A stretch of DNA of 41,048 nt, taken from NCBI GenBank assembly GCA_020051845.1, contig JAGVQG010000042.1, positions 1 to 41,048 on the forward strand, read 5' to 3'. A program made the position numbers and the translations under genes. This document shows positions 1 to 7,662 of the stretch, one piece after another. Under the pieces are notes generated by a model. The model did no database searches and was not told the DNA's origin. It worked only from the letters and a program-made list of their open reading frames with translations. Origin of the DNA: an archaeon (GTDB lineage: Archaea > Nanobdellota > Nanobdellia > Woesearchaeales > ARS49). The first letter of the stretch is position 1; every line of letters starts with the position of its first letter.

Positions 1-1497
1 GAATTTTTCAGAAAGGAATCCCCTTTGTCTTGCGACCTCGAGCAGGTGTCTGTTAACTTCGACCTCCCCCTTCCTTTCGAGGATGGTGTGCGTGAACGCC
101 AACCCGAATAGCGGCTCGATTCCGCTGCTGCAGCCGCATATCAACGACAATGTCCCTGTGGGCGCGAGCGCCGTGCGCGTGGCGTTGCGCACCCTGTCGT
201 TTTTCCTGCCCGTATCATAGCTGCTTCCCTTGAAATTTGGGAAGACGCCGCGCTTGAGCGCGAGCGTGGCGCTTGCTTTCTTTGCCTGGTCGTTGATGAA
301 TCCCATGAGGCTCTCGGCTGTCACTAGAGCCTCGTCCGATGAATAGCTCACTCCGAGCTGGACGAGCATGTCCGCGAATCCCATGATCCCAAGACCTATC
401 TTGCGGTTTCCTTTGACGGTAGATGCTATCTCAGGCAACGGGTAGTTGGACATGTCTATGACATTGTCGAGGAAGTGGACAGCATCCCATACGACCTCGC
501 CAAGGCGTCCGTAATCTATCACGCCGTGCTTGACGAACCGCGACAGGTTGATGCTGCCGAGATTGCATGCCTCGTATGGTAGCAGAGGCAATTCTCCACA
601 AGGATTCGTGCTCTCGATTCTGCCTAGTTTGGGCGTTGGGTTGTGTTTGTTTATGGTGTCAAGGAATATTATTCCCGGATCAGCCGTCTTCCATGCGGTC
701 TTGCACATCAGATGGAATATGTCGCGTGCTTTCCTCTTCGCCGATATCTTGCCTGTCCTCGGGTTCACAAGAGCATAGCTCTTGCCCTTCTTGACCGCAT
801 CCATGAACGAGTCGGTGGCGGCGACAGATATGTTGAAATTGCGCAGCAATGCCTCGTCTTCCTTCACTGTTATGAATTCGGCGATGTCAGGATGGTCGAC
901 GCGCAGGATGCCCATGTTCGCGCCCCTGCGTCTGCCGCCCTGTTTTATCTCCTCTGTCGCCGAGTCGAATATCTTCATGAACGACACCGGTCCTGAGGCG
1001 ACGCCTTGCGTCGAGCGAACGCTGTCCCCTGCCGGTCTGAGCCGTGAGAACGAGAATCCTGTGCCTCCTCCGCTCTGGTGTATGAGCGCCGTGTCGTGTA
1101 TCGCCTTGAATATGGCGTCTATGCTGTCATGGACAGGTATCACAAAGCATCCGGCGAGCTGCTGCAACTCACGGCCTGCGTTGAATAGCGTCGGCGAGTT
1201 CGGAAGGAAGTCGAGGGATGACATCATCCTGTAGAACTTGGATGAAGTCGACCTGTACTCCTTGTCGCGGGCAGCGGTTTTCTTGAACTCCTGCCTGTCA
1301 GCCAGCATGAAGAACTGGTCGTCCTGTCGTCGCAGCAATCGTTTGACAAGTGCAGGTCTTGAATATTTCAGATCGGCCAGCGCGACGTTGTCGGCGACGC
1401 GATGGAGCATTGCCTCGAAAGTCTCCTTCTTGCCGTTCTTGTCCTTGCGAAGGTAGCGCGCCTCGAGCACGACCTTGGCGTTTGGTGTCAGTACCAT
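1..1497 (-). CDS. nrdJ: Class II (adenosylcobalamin-dependent) ribonucleoside reductase, N-terminal part
   Basis: This enzyme would reduce ribonucleotides to deoxyribonucleotides for DNA synthesis. It is read on the minus strand from ATG at 1497 and is open for 499 codons to the left edge, so the C-terminus lies outside the window. The three catalytic cysteine positions of the family are visible: AGCFV (first redox Cys, near 1150), NPCGE (Asn, thiyl-radical Cys and Glu, near 590-606) and ACNLGSINLS (second redox Cys, just after it). The APTGTLS motif follows. NPCGE together with APTGTLS is the class II form; class I usually has NLCxEI. There is no N-terminal ATP-cone, and no intein interrupts the conserved motifs, a common insertion place in archaeal reductases. 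A TATA box at 1551-1560 gives a short leader. B12 dependence is inferred from the family. Confidence 0.92.
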   Translation of the reverse strand, partial: MVLTPNAKVVLEARYLRKDKNGKKETFEAMLHRVADNVALADLKYSRPALVKRLLRRQDDQFFMLADRQEFKKTAARDKEYRSTSSKFYRMMSSLDFLPNSPTLFNAGRELQQLAGCFVIPVHDSIDAIFKAIHDTALIHQSGGGTGFSFSRLRPAGDSVRSTQGVASGPVSFMKIFDSATEEIKQGGRRRGANMGILRVDHPDIAEFITVKEDEALLRNFNISVAATDSFMDAVKKGKSYALVNPRTGKISAKRKARDIFHLMCKTAWKTADPGIIFLDTINKHNPTPKLGRIESTNPCGELPLLPYEACNLGSINLSRFVKHGVIDYGRLGEVVWDAVHFLDNVIDMSNYPLPEIASTVKGNRKIGLGIMGFADMLVQLGVSYSSDEALVTAESLMGFINDQAKKASATLALKRGVFPNFKGSSYDTGRKNDRVRNATRTALAPTGTLSLICGCSSGIEPLFGLAFTHTILERKGEVEVNRHLLEVARQRGFLSEKF

Positions 1498-1550
1498 CAG
1501 TAATCTATGCCTTTCCCTCTGTTTTCATTCAGCTTCATCTGTCCGGCCGC

Positions 1551-1560
1551 TTTAAATACA
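1551..1560 (-). promoter_or_regulatory. TATA box of the ribonucleotide reductase gene
   Basis: The minus strand reads TGTATTTAAA. Transcription would start about 26 bases downstream, near 1529, giving a leader of about 30 bases before ATG 1497. Confidence 0.5.
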
Positions 1561-1745
1561 TTTGCGTCGAGAGATGAAACAAATCAGATCACCGGAATTC
1601 CACACAAGACATCCCGTAAGATTTTCGTTAGACCTCATTGATCGACATTACCTCGTTTTCAGACAGTCAAGAAGCCAATACACACCGAATCCTCACTTGA
1701 CATCACCTCGTAAACGATGTTAACAGGAGAACACCAAACCATCGC

Positions 1746-1961
1746 ATGAAACACCCCTGGTTAAGACAGATGTGGAAGGACGCTGAGAAGGAGAAGCTGC
1801 GGTTCATCAAAACGATCTCTGACATCGAGATCAGTTATCTGAGAAAGCACAAACTAAGGAAAGCCGATGTGAAGTTCATCTGGCTCGATGAGCTTCTGAT
1901 AGGCATCGATGTCCGCGATTGCAAAGAAAGCAAGGTCTACTATGATGAAGACCTCAGATAA
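1746..1961 (+). CDS. Small charged protein, first gene of a nucleotidyltransferase cassette
   Basis: This encodes 71 residues rich in Lys, Asp and Glu (begins MKHPWLRQMWKDAEKEK). It has no signal peptide or membrane segment. I do not recognise the family. It looks genuine because its last 20 bases overlap the start of the nucleotidyltransferase gene, which in turn overlaps a third small gene, so the three appear translationally coupled. The ribosome site is weak: GGAG lies about 16 bases upstream of ATG 1746, and ATG 1770 is an alternative start. By position it could be a partner or antitoxin of the nucleotidyltransferase, but the sequence does not show this. Confidence 0.5.
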   Translation: MKHPWLRQMWKDAEKEKLRFIKTISDIEISYLRKHKLRKADVKFIWLDELLIGIDVRDCKESKVYYDEDLR

Positions 1962-2595
1962 TGCCGTCATAGTTATTAAGGGAAAAGATCTTCCCATGAC
2001 TATGGAAGTGAAGTTCACGAAGGCAGGCATCGTTTTTGACAAAGTGCTGAATCAACTCGATGACCTGGTCATAGATACGACGGCTATCCTGAATGATGCT
2101 GGTGTGAACTATGTCATAATTTCAGGATATGTCGCCATTCTTTTTGGTAGAAGCAGATCATCGGAAGATGTGGACATGATAATTAAGCGGATGGATCGTG
2201 AGTCATTCGGCAAAGTTTGGGATGGATTGATTGCGAAGTTTGATTGCATAAATGCATCATCGGCTGATGACGCATTCGAAAGCTTGCAAGAGAATGTCGC
2301 GATAAGATTCGCAAGAAAGAAAGAATTTATGCCTAATATGGAGATTAAATTCAATAAAACAGTTCTTGACCGCCGTACGCTCGAGGATAAGCAGAAGGTC
2401 ATCCTCAATGGGAATGAGTTCTTCATCTCTCCTTTCGAGATGCAGATCGCGTTCAAACTTCAACTTGGAAGCGAGAAGGATATAGAGGACGCGAGACATC
2501 TTTATGGCATCTTCAAGGATAGGTTGGATATGCACATGCTTGATGAGGCTGCCAGAAAACTTGAAATACAGGAGCTCATCAAGAGGTATCTATGA
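1942..2595 (+). CDS. Nucleotidyltransferase-fold protein, AbiEii/MNT-like
   Basis: A protein of about 217 residues from ATG 1942 (ATG 1945 is adjacent). The segment ISGYVAILFGRSRSSEDVDM carries the Pol-beta-type nucleotidyltransferase signature: a Gly-rich turn followed by an Asp-x-Asp pair that would bind metal and nucleotide. A downstream Glu/Lys strand (MEIKF) could hold the third carboxylate. Related archaeal and bacterial proteins of the AbiEii and MNT groups act as toxins or antitoxins by transferring nucleotides to tRNA, protein or partner. The gene overlaps its upstream neighbour by 20 bases and shares ATGA with its downstream neighbour. The target is unknown. A longer in-frame start at 1909 would lie deep inside the preceding gene and is less likely. 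Confidence 0.75.
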   Translation: MMKTSDNAVIVIKGKDLPMTMEVKFTKAGIVFDKVLNQLDDLVIDTTAILNDAGVNYVIISGYVAILFGRSRSSEDVDMIIKRMDRESFGKVWDGLIAKFDCINASSADDAFESLQENVAIRFARKKEFMPNMEIKFNKTVLDRRTLEDKQKVILNGNEFFISPFEMQIAFKLQLGSEKDIEDARHLYGIFKDRLDMHMLDEAARKLEIQELIKRYL

Positions 2596-2747
2596 AGCCT
2601 TTTCCCGATGTTGACCTGGACGAACTCAAAAAGGATAAAGAGGAGAATTTCAGGCAAAGGTTGGCTTATCTCGATGCATACGTCGCCTGGCTCAAGCGCA
2701 CCCCTAACAAGGTCTGGAGCAAGCAACAGAAGAACCTCATCGGCTGA
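2592..2747 (+). CDS. 51-residue protein coupled to the nucleotidyltransferase
   Basis: ATG 2592 overlaps the TGA of the nucleotidyltransferase gene (ATGA), and the frame closes with TGA at 2747. The product is 51 residues, begins MKPFPDVDLDELKKDKEENF and contains the segments DAYVAWLKRTPNKVW and WSKQQKNLIG. The Trp-rich pattern VxWLKRTPNxVWSxQQ looks like a conserved small domain that I recall following archaeal nucleotidyltransferases, but I cannot name the family. The exact four-base overlap and the good amino-acid composition argue that it is real. It may be the antitoxin or a regulatory subunit. Confidence 0.6.
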   Translation: MKPFPDVDLDELKKDKEENFRQRLAYLDAYVAWLKRTPNKVWSKQQKNLIG

Positions 2748-2753
2748 CAGCAC

Positions 2754-2763
2754 CTTTTTATTG
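2754..2763 (+). promoter_or_regulatory. TATA box of the JAMM protease gene
   Basis: CTTTTTATTG is centred about 26 bases upstream of ATG 2785. This predicts a leaderless mRNA and supports that start. Confidence 0.5.
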
Positions 2764-2784
2764 TGCGCCTGAAGATGACCACCA

Positions 2785-3228
2785 ATGACCAGATCACCCG
2801 GGTTGTTCAGACGTTTCTTGCGTTGGCTTTCAAGCGCGGACAACTATTCCTTCAACGCTGTCGTACTGACAAAGGATGCCGAGTCGCAGATGATCGAGTT
2901 CGCGAGGCGCTCGCATCCCAAGGAGTTCTCGGCGTTACTCGGCGGAAGACTGAAGGACAGGACTCTCACGATCACGCACATAATCTACCAGCATTTCGAG
3001 GCGACTGAACGCAGCGCGTTGATCCATCTCAACGTCCCTACCACGACAGAGGTCAAGGGCACCTGCCATAGCCATCCTACGCCGGACAACAGGCCGAGCG
3101 CCGCTGACAGGCGTTATTTCAACAAGTACAGCTATGTGAACTTCATAATCGGATACCCTTACAACAGGTCATCTATTGCTTGCTACGACTTGTACGGCAG
3201 GCCACTTCCATTCCGACAACAACATTAA
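2785..3228 (+). CDS. JAMM/MPN+ zinc metalloprotease
   Basis: 147 residues. The full JAMM signature is present: a Glu in HPKEFSALLGG (about residue 46), then HSHP followed by seven residues, Ser, two residues and Asp (HSHPTPDNRPSAAD, about residues 95-108). This is the zinc site of isopeptidases that remove ubiquitin-like modifiers. Archaeal stand-alone JAMM proteins such as the Haloferax desampylase cleave SAMP-type conjugates, so this protein may process ubiquitin-like or sulfur-carrier proteins. It is short, consistent with a single catalytic domain, with a basic N-terminal helix of about 20 residues. The TATA position argues for leaderless translation from ATG 2785. Confidence 0.85.
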   Translation: MTRSPGLFRRFLRWLSSADNYSFNAVVLTKDAESQMIEFARRSHPKEFSALLGGRLKDRTLTITHIIYQHFEATERSALIHLNVPTTTEVKGTCHSHPTPDNRPSAADRRYFNKYSYVNFIIGYPYNRSSIACYDLYGRPLPFRQQH

Positions 3229-3233
3229 TATAT
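3224..3233 (+). promoter_or_regulatory. TATA box of the Nudix gene
   Basis: ATTAATATAT is centred about 26 bases upstream of ATG 3254, so the Nudix mRNA is probably leaderless. The box overlaps the end of the JAMM gene. Confidence 0.5.
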
Positions 3234-3253
3234 CATCCTTCTACCGGAAGAGC

Positions 3254-3670
3254 ATGGCAAAAGAGGTGAGCGCTGGCGCTGTCATCTTCCGCGTTGTGGA
3301 TGACATCCCGAAGTTCTTGTTGCTGCATGCCAGGGGCTCGAAGCTTGTCTGGGGTTTTCCGAAGGGCAAGATCGAACAAGGAGAGCAACCTATAGAGACA
3401 GCGAGGCGCGAGATAAAAGAGGAGACCGGCCTGATAGACCTTGATTTCAAGGAGGGTTTTGCCGAGACGATCCATTACTTCTTCAAGCAGAAGGAAGAGA
3501 CGATCAGCAAGGACGTGCATTTCTTCCTCGTCGAGACTAGGACTGACAAGGTCACGCTTTCAAAGGAGCACATAGGCTACATCTGGCTCAGCTATGAGAC
3601 TGCGCTCAAGAAGCTGAGTTTCAAGAACAGCCAGGACGTGCTCAAGAAAGCGAATGCGTACCTGGTATGA
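3254..3670 (+). CDS. Nudix hydrolase, Ap4A-hydrolase-like
   Basis: 138 residues. The Nudix box is complete and starts at GKIEQGEQPIETARREIKEE: Gly, five residues, Glu, seven residues, Arg-Glu-Ile, Lys, Glu-Glu, Thr-Gly-Leu. It binds the divalent metal for hydrolysis of a nucleoside diphosphate linked to X. The flanking SAGAVIFR start and the WGFPKG segment resemble bis(5'-nucleosyl)-tetraphosphatase (NUDT2/MutT-like) enzymes, so clearance of diadenosine polyphosphates is the best guess. I chose ATG 3254 because it follows a TATA box by the leaderless distance and begins the conserved domain; an upstream in-frame ATG at 3176 lies inside the JAMM gene. Confidence 0.85.
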   Translation: MAKEVSAGAVIFRVVDDIPKFLLLHARGSKLVWGFPKGKIEQGEQPIETARREIKEETGLIDLDFKEGFAETIHYFFKQKEETISKDVHFFLVETRTDKVTLSKEHIGYIWLSYETALKKLSFKNSQDVLKKANAYLV

Positions 3671-3725
3671 TTCACGTTGTAGTACTGCTGATGTTTGACC
3701 ATCGCGTTGTAACGAGGTCCACACC

Positions 3726-5438
3726 ATGAACAACCAGCGTCTTGCGCAATTGTTCTATGAGCTTGCCGATCTGCAGGATATTCTCGGGATTGAATGGAAG
3801 CCCATAGCCTTCCGCAAGGCCGCCCGTAACATCGAAACGCTCAATGATGACGTGGCCGACATCTTCAAGAAAGGCGGATTGAAGGCGCTGGAAGATATAC
3901 CCGGCGTCGGTGAAGCGATCGCCAAGAAGACCGTGGAATTCCTCGAAAAAGGCACGTTCGATGAGATCGAGAAGACCCGCAAGATGCTTCCAGAAGGCAT
4001 CATCGGATTGATGCATATCAGGGGCGTCGGACCGAAGACCGTGAAAGTTCTTTACGACAAGCTGAAGATACATTCAGTCGACCAGCTCGAGAAGGCCGCG
4101 AGATCAGGGAAGATAAGGACGCTCGGGGGTTTTGGCGAGAAGAGCGAGCAGGACATCCTGGAATCGATAGAGTTCATGCGCAAGGGCGATGAACGTGTGC
4201 CGCTTGGAAAGGTCCTGCCTCTGGCAAGGACGGTCTTGGCGACGATCTCGAAGGTCGATGGCGTCGAGAAAGCGATGATCGGCGGCAGTGTCAGGCGCAT
4301 GCGTGAGAGCTGCAAGGACATCGACATCCTGGTCCTATCGAGACAGCCAGGAAAAGTCATGGACGCTTTCACGTCAATGCCCAATGTCGAGAAGATCACA
4401 GGACGCGGCGATACCAAGAGCAGCGTGCTGTTGGAAGAAGGGCTTCCTGTCGACGTAAGGGTCGTCCCTGCGAAGAGCTTCGGCGCAGCGCTCCAATATT
4501 TCACGGGCAGCAAGGAGCATAACGTGCGTCTACGCCAGCTTGCGTTGAGGAAAGGGTTTTCTTTGAGCGAGTACGGCTTGTTCACTGTCAAAGGGAAGAA
4601 GTACGTCTGCGGCAGGACCGAGGAGGAGGTATACAAGAGGATCGGCGCTCCTTTCGTTCCGCCCGAGATCAGGGAGAATGCGGGCGAGTTCGATCTGAGA
4701 AGATCACCCGACCTAATCCCCTATGGTTCACTAAAGGGAGACCTGCACACCCATTCCATCTGGAGCGATGGCGTCACAAGACCGCAGGCCATGGTCGACG
4801 CCGCAAGAGACCGCGGCTATGAATACATCGCACTCACCGATCACAGTGTCAGCGAAGTGCAGGCGCATGGCATGGATGCCAAGCGTTTGCTCGCGTACGT
4901 TAAAGAACTCAGGCTGTTGCAGAAGAAGAATGACGACATCGACATATTGATCGGAAGCGAGGTCGACATAAAGCCTGACGGCTCGCTTGATTATCCTGAC
5001 CGGTTGTTGGGTGAGCTGGACATCGTGATCGCGAGCGTGCACTCCTCTTTCAGGCAAGACGCTGATGTGATGACTAAGCGCATCGTTAATGCGCTCTCCA
5101 ACGACCACGTAACTATTCTCGGCCATCCTACCACGCGTCTTATCGGCGCCAGGCCTGCGATCGATTTCGATGCTGATACCGTGTTCCAAGCGGCGAAGGA
5201 CAACGATGTCTTGTTGGAGATCAACGGAAATCCTTTGCGCATGGACCTCACTGACACGCTTTGTCGTAAGGCGAAAGACATCGGCTGCCGCTTTGTTGTC
5301 TGCACCGACAGCCACCATCCTGACCAGTTGGCTTTCGAGGAGTTGGGTATCGCAGTGGCAAGGCGCGGCTGGCTTGATAAGAAGGACGTGGCCAATACTT
5401 TGCCATGGAAGAGATTCTCAAGGCTCGTCGGTATTTGA
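3726..5438 (+). CDS. polX: DNA polymerase X family with C-terminal PHP phosphoesterase
   Basis: 570 residues, the usual length of bacterial/archaeal PolX. The N-terminal half has helix-hairpin-helix elements (IPGVGEAIAKK, IRGVGPKTVK) and the nucleotidyltransferase palm GGSVRRMRESCKDIDILV near residues 182-199, where Gly-Ser and the Asp-x-Asp pair bind dNTP and metal. The C-terminal half (from about residue 337) is a PHP domain with DLHTHS, LTDHS, GSEVDI, SVHSS, GHPTTR, EINGNP and CTDSHH, the metal ligands expected for an active 3'-5' exonuclease/phosphoesterase. The family fills gaps in base-excision and end-joining repair. A GAGGT ribosome site sits seven bases before ATG 3726. A T-rich run follows the stop codon. 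Confidence 0.95.
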   Translation: MNNQRLAQLFYELADLQDILGIEWKPIAFRKAARNIETLNDDVADIFKKGGLKALEDIPGVGEAIAKKTVEFLEKGTFDEIEKTRKMLPEGIIGLMHIRGVGPKTVKVLYDKLKIHSVDQLEKAARSGKIRTLGGFGEKSEQDILESIEFMRKGDERVPLGKVLPLARTVLATISKVDGVEKAMIGGSVRRMRESCKDIDILVLSRQPGKVMDAFTSMPNVEKITGRGDTKSSVLLEEGLPVDVRVVPAKSFGAALQYFTGSKEHNVRLRQLALRKGFSLSEYGLFTVKGKKYVCGRTEEEVYKRIGAPFVPPEIRENAGEFDLRRSPDLIPYGSLKGDLHTHSIWSDGVTRPQAMVDAARDRGYEYIALTDHSVSEVQAHGMDAKRLLAYVKELRLLQKKNDDIDILIGSEVDIKPDGSLDYPDRLLGELDIVIASVHSSFRQDADVMTKRIVNALSNDHVTILGHPTTRLIGARPAIDFDADTVFQAAKDNDVLLEINGNPLRMDLTDTLCRKAKDIGCRFVVCTDSHHPDQLAFEELGIAVARRGWLDKKDVANTLPWKRFSRLVGI

Positions 5439-5506
5439 TATTATTTTAATATAGAAATTAATACCCACGAACACTGGCATAAACACTAATGTTCACGTCC
5501 ATAAAC

Positions 5507-5515
5507 CTTAATATA
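5507..5515 (+). promoter_or_regulatory. TATA box of the nucleotide-sugar dehydrogenase gene
   Basis: CTTAATATA is centred about 27 bases upstream of ATG 5538, predicting a leaderless transcript. Confidence 0.5.
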
Positions 5516-5537
5516 GCGCTCTGGCAAGCCCAAATCT

Positions 5538-6809
5538 ATGAACATCGTCATCGTCGGCCTTGGCTACGTGGGCTTGCCGCTCGCCTGCCTTTGTGCCAAA
5601 AAGGGGCACCGCACAGTCGGTTTGGATATCAACGAAGAGATAGTGGACAGGGTCAACCGCGGCCTCAGTCACATCAAAGACGCGCGCTTGGAAGAATCCG
5701 TCGCATCAGTGAAAGGCATTCTCAAGGCTGATGTGAACCCTGAGGTCGTCGCCGATGCTGACATCGTCGTCGTCTGTGTGCCCACTCCTGTCGACCACTT
5801 GCACCATCCTGATCTCACGCCAGTGCGCAAGGCTTGCGAAGCGATAGCTCCCAACATGAAGAAGGGCCAGCTCATCGTCATCGAAAGCACGATCTATCCT
5901 GGTACAGTGGAGGAATTCTGCGTGCCGATACTCGAGACATCCGGCCTCAAGGCCGGCGTCGACTTCAGCATATCACACTGCCCAGAACGCATCGATCCAG
6001 GCAACCCGAAATGGCACGTCGGCAACATCCCGAGGGTCTGCGGCGGCATCGACAAGAAAAGCACTGATCGGACAGCGGAATTCTACCGTTCAGTGATCGA
6101 CGCCGAGATCACACCGCTCAGCTCGGTCAAGGCTGCCGAGGCTGTGAAGATAATGGAGAACACCTTCCGCGACGTCAACATCGCCTTCGTGAACGAGATG
6201 GCGCGCAGCTTCGCCAAAGCCGGCATCGACATAACCGAGGTCATTCGCGGCGCGACGACAAAACCGTTCGCGTTCATGCCGCACTATCCTGGTTGTGGCG
6301 TCGGAGGCCATTGCATCGCCGTCGATCCTTACTATCTCATCGAGAAGGCGAAGAGCTACGGCTTCGACCACCAGTTCCTGAGCCTGGCGCGCAAGATAAA
6401 CAATGGCATGCCAGAATACACGGTCGAGCTTGCCACCGAGGCGCTCAATGCCAGTGGCAAAAGCGTCAAGGGCAGCCGCATCGGCATCCTGGGCATAACG
6501 TACAAGGGCAACGTGGACGACACCCGTGAAAGCCCTGCCTACGATATAATCAAACTCCTCAAGGAAAGGGGCGCGCAACTCATAATCTTCGATCCATGGG
6601 TGCCTGCCGAGAGCACGGCGACCAGCCTCAACGAGTGCATCAGCCGCAGTGAGATACTGGTTCTCTGTGCCAACCACAAGCAGTTCCTGACCATGGACTT
6701 CGCACAGGCCGCGAAAGCGGGCATTAAGGCCATCGTCGACGGACGCAACTTCCTCGACAAGAAAGCTGTCCAGGACGCAGGCATCATCTACAAAGGAATC
6801 GGTCGATAA
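5538..6809 (+). CDS. UDP-N-acetyl-hexosamine 6-dehydrogenase (WbpA/WecC-type)
   Basis: 423 residues. It would oxidise a UDP-sugar at C6 twice with NAD+ to give a UDP-uronic acid, a donor for surface glycans. Visible elements are the N-terminal Rossmann motif GLGYVGLP (residues 7-14), VCVPTPVD, ESTIYPGT, the substrate loop CPERIDPGN, the catalytic-cysteine motif GVGGHCIAVDPYYL (about residues 254-267) and the C-terminal ITYKGNVDDTRESPA. CPERIDPGN with GGHCI is typical of the UDP-GlcNAc/UDP-ManNAc branch rather than UDP-glucose dehydrogenases, so the substrate is probably an N-acetylhexosamine. The gene stands apart from the main glycosylation locus (22254 onward) but probably feeds it. The TATA distance predicts leaderless translation. 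Confidence 0.9.
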   Translation: MNIVIVGLGYVGLPLACLCAKKGHRTVGLDINEEIVDRVNRGLSHIKDARLEESVASVKGILKADVNPEVVADADIVVVCVPTPVDHLHHPDLTPVRKACEAIAPNMKKGQLIVIESTIYPGTVEEFCVPILETSGLKAGVDFSISHCPERIDPGNPKWHVGNIPRVCGGIDKKSTDRTAEFYRSVIDAEITPLSSVKAAEAVKIMENTFRDVNIAFVNEMARSFAKAGIDITEVIRGATTKPFAFMPHYPGCGVGGHCIAVDPYYLIEKAKSYGFDHQFLSLARKINNGMPEYTVELATEALNASGKSVKGSRIGILGITYKGNVDDTRESPAYDIIKLLKERGAQLIIFDPWVPAESTATSLNECISRSEILVLCANHKQFLTMDFAQAAKAGIKAIVDGRNFLDKKAVQDAGIIYKGIGR

Positions 6810-6829
6810 TGCATGATCCACGATAATAA

Positions 6830-7303
6830 ATGAAAAAAACAATATTAGCCATCACGAATCCACGTGAGGGAAAGATCGCCGAGCTTGCGAGGAAGACCGA
6901 CCACAAGATTCTGGCGACATGGGCTCTTGATTGCGCCGAGCGCGTATTGCCTTACTTCGAAAGCAAATACCCGGAAGATGACCGTCCCAGAATGGCGATT
7001 GAGGCAGGACGGGCATGGGTCAAGACCGGCGTGTTCAGTATGGTCGTCATACGCAAGGCATCGCTTGATTCCCACGCCGCGGCCCGTGGGGTGGAAGATG
7101 ATGATGCGGCCCGCTCAGCTGCCCGTGCCGCAGGACAAGCTGTGGCAACGGCACACGTCCCTGCACATGCTCTCGCCGCTGCGGTCTACGCAGCAACCGC
7201 AATTCGTGACTTCACCAACCCTGCCAATGCCGACGCAGCCATAGCCAAAGAACGGGAGTGGCAATATCTGCATTTGTTGAGACTTGGAAAAACGAATCAG
7301 TGA
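6830..7303 (+). CDS. Putative immunity protein, Imm-5-like
   Basis: 157 residues, Ala-rich and helical. The segments LDCAERVLPYFE, DDRPRMAIEAGRAWV and AARAAGQAVATAHVPAHA match the pattern of proteins annotated as putative immunity protein (Imm-5-like) in bacteria and some archaea: conserved Trp/Asp-Cys-Ala-Glu, DDRPR, and repeated Ala/His helices. Family members are proposed to neutralise toxins of competing cells, but many occur alone, as here. No toxin gene lies nearby. The gene starts 20 bases after the dehydrogenase stop. The C-terminus (EREWQYLHLLRL) is also family-like. Function in this organism is unproven. Confidence 0.65.
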   Translation: MKKTILAITNPREGKIAELARKTDHKILATWALDCAERVLPYFESKYPEDDRPRMAIEAGRAWVKTGVFSMVVIRKASLDSHAAARGVEDDDAARSAARAAGQAVATAHVPAHALAAAVYAATAIRDFTNPANADAAIAKEREWQYLHLLRLGKTNQ

Positions 7304-7313
7304 CATTTAAAAA
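7304..7313 (+). promoter_or_regulatory. TATA box of the DUF192 gene
   Basis: CATTTAAAAA is centred about 27 bases upstream of ATG 7336, which argues for leaderless translation from that ATG rather than from an overlapping ATG at 7326 in another frame. Confidence 0.45.
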
Positions 7314-7335
7314 CAACAGAATCTGGTGATATACC

Positions 7336-7656
7336 ATGAAGTTGTTCAACTCCACGAAAAAGAAGACCATAACCGACAGTTGCAAGCAAGTCAATCCCTA
7401 TCTCGGCTTGATGTTCCAGCGTCCGCATCCGGTGGTCTTCAGCTTCCGCTCGCCGAGGATCATCGCATTGCACAATCTGTTCGTCTTCGGAGCGACCGAC
7501 GTCCTCTTCTTGCATGGCGGAAAAGTCGTGGAGATCAAACGGGATTTCCGGCCTTTCACGTTCTACACACCGAAAGAGAAGGCGACCCACTGCATCGAGT
7601 TGCCCGCAGGCCTTGCCGGATGCACCTCTGTCGACGACAGAATCAAGATGGGTTGA
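7336..7656 (+). CDS. DUF192 family protein
   Basis: 106 residues. The pattern GLMFQRP, ALHNLFVFGATDVLFLHGGKVVEI and CIELPAG is that of DUF192: a Gly-Leu-Met-Phe turn, a hydrophobic segment ending in DVLFL, and a late LPAG turn. The biochemical role of the family is not established. There is no signal peptide, as is usual for the archaeal versions. The gene is convergent with the GMP synthase gene, with only six bases between the stop codons. Confidence 0.8.
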   Translation: MKLFNSTKKKTITDSCKQVNPYLGLMFQRPHPVVFSFRSPRIIALHNLFVFGATDVLFLHGGKVVEIKRDFRPFTFYTPKEKATHCIELPAGLAGCTSVDDRIKMG

Positions 7657-7662
7657 AGCGAT

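Noticed and set aside
590-1160. Intein in the ribonucleotide reductase
   Set aside because: The translated motifs AGCFV, NPCGE and the following region are continuous with normal spacing.
4731-5318. 195-codon minus-strand frame opposite the PolX PHP domain
   Set aside because: The plus strand has all PHP metal motifs; the reverse frame is chance.
5461-5505. Repeats AACACT and CATAAAC upstream of the dehydrogenase gene
   Set aside because: Only six or seven bases each, with imperfect symmetry; within chance expectation for an AT-rich intergenic stretch.
6090-6842. 250-codon minus-strand frame opposite the dehydrogenase
   Set aside because: It is a shadow of a clearly conserved dehydrogenase with intact motifs; the antisense product has no recognisable features.
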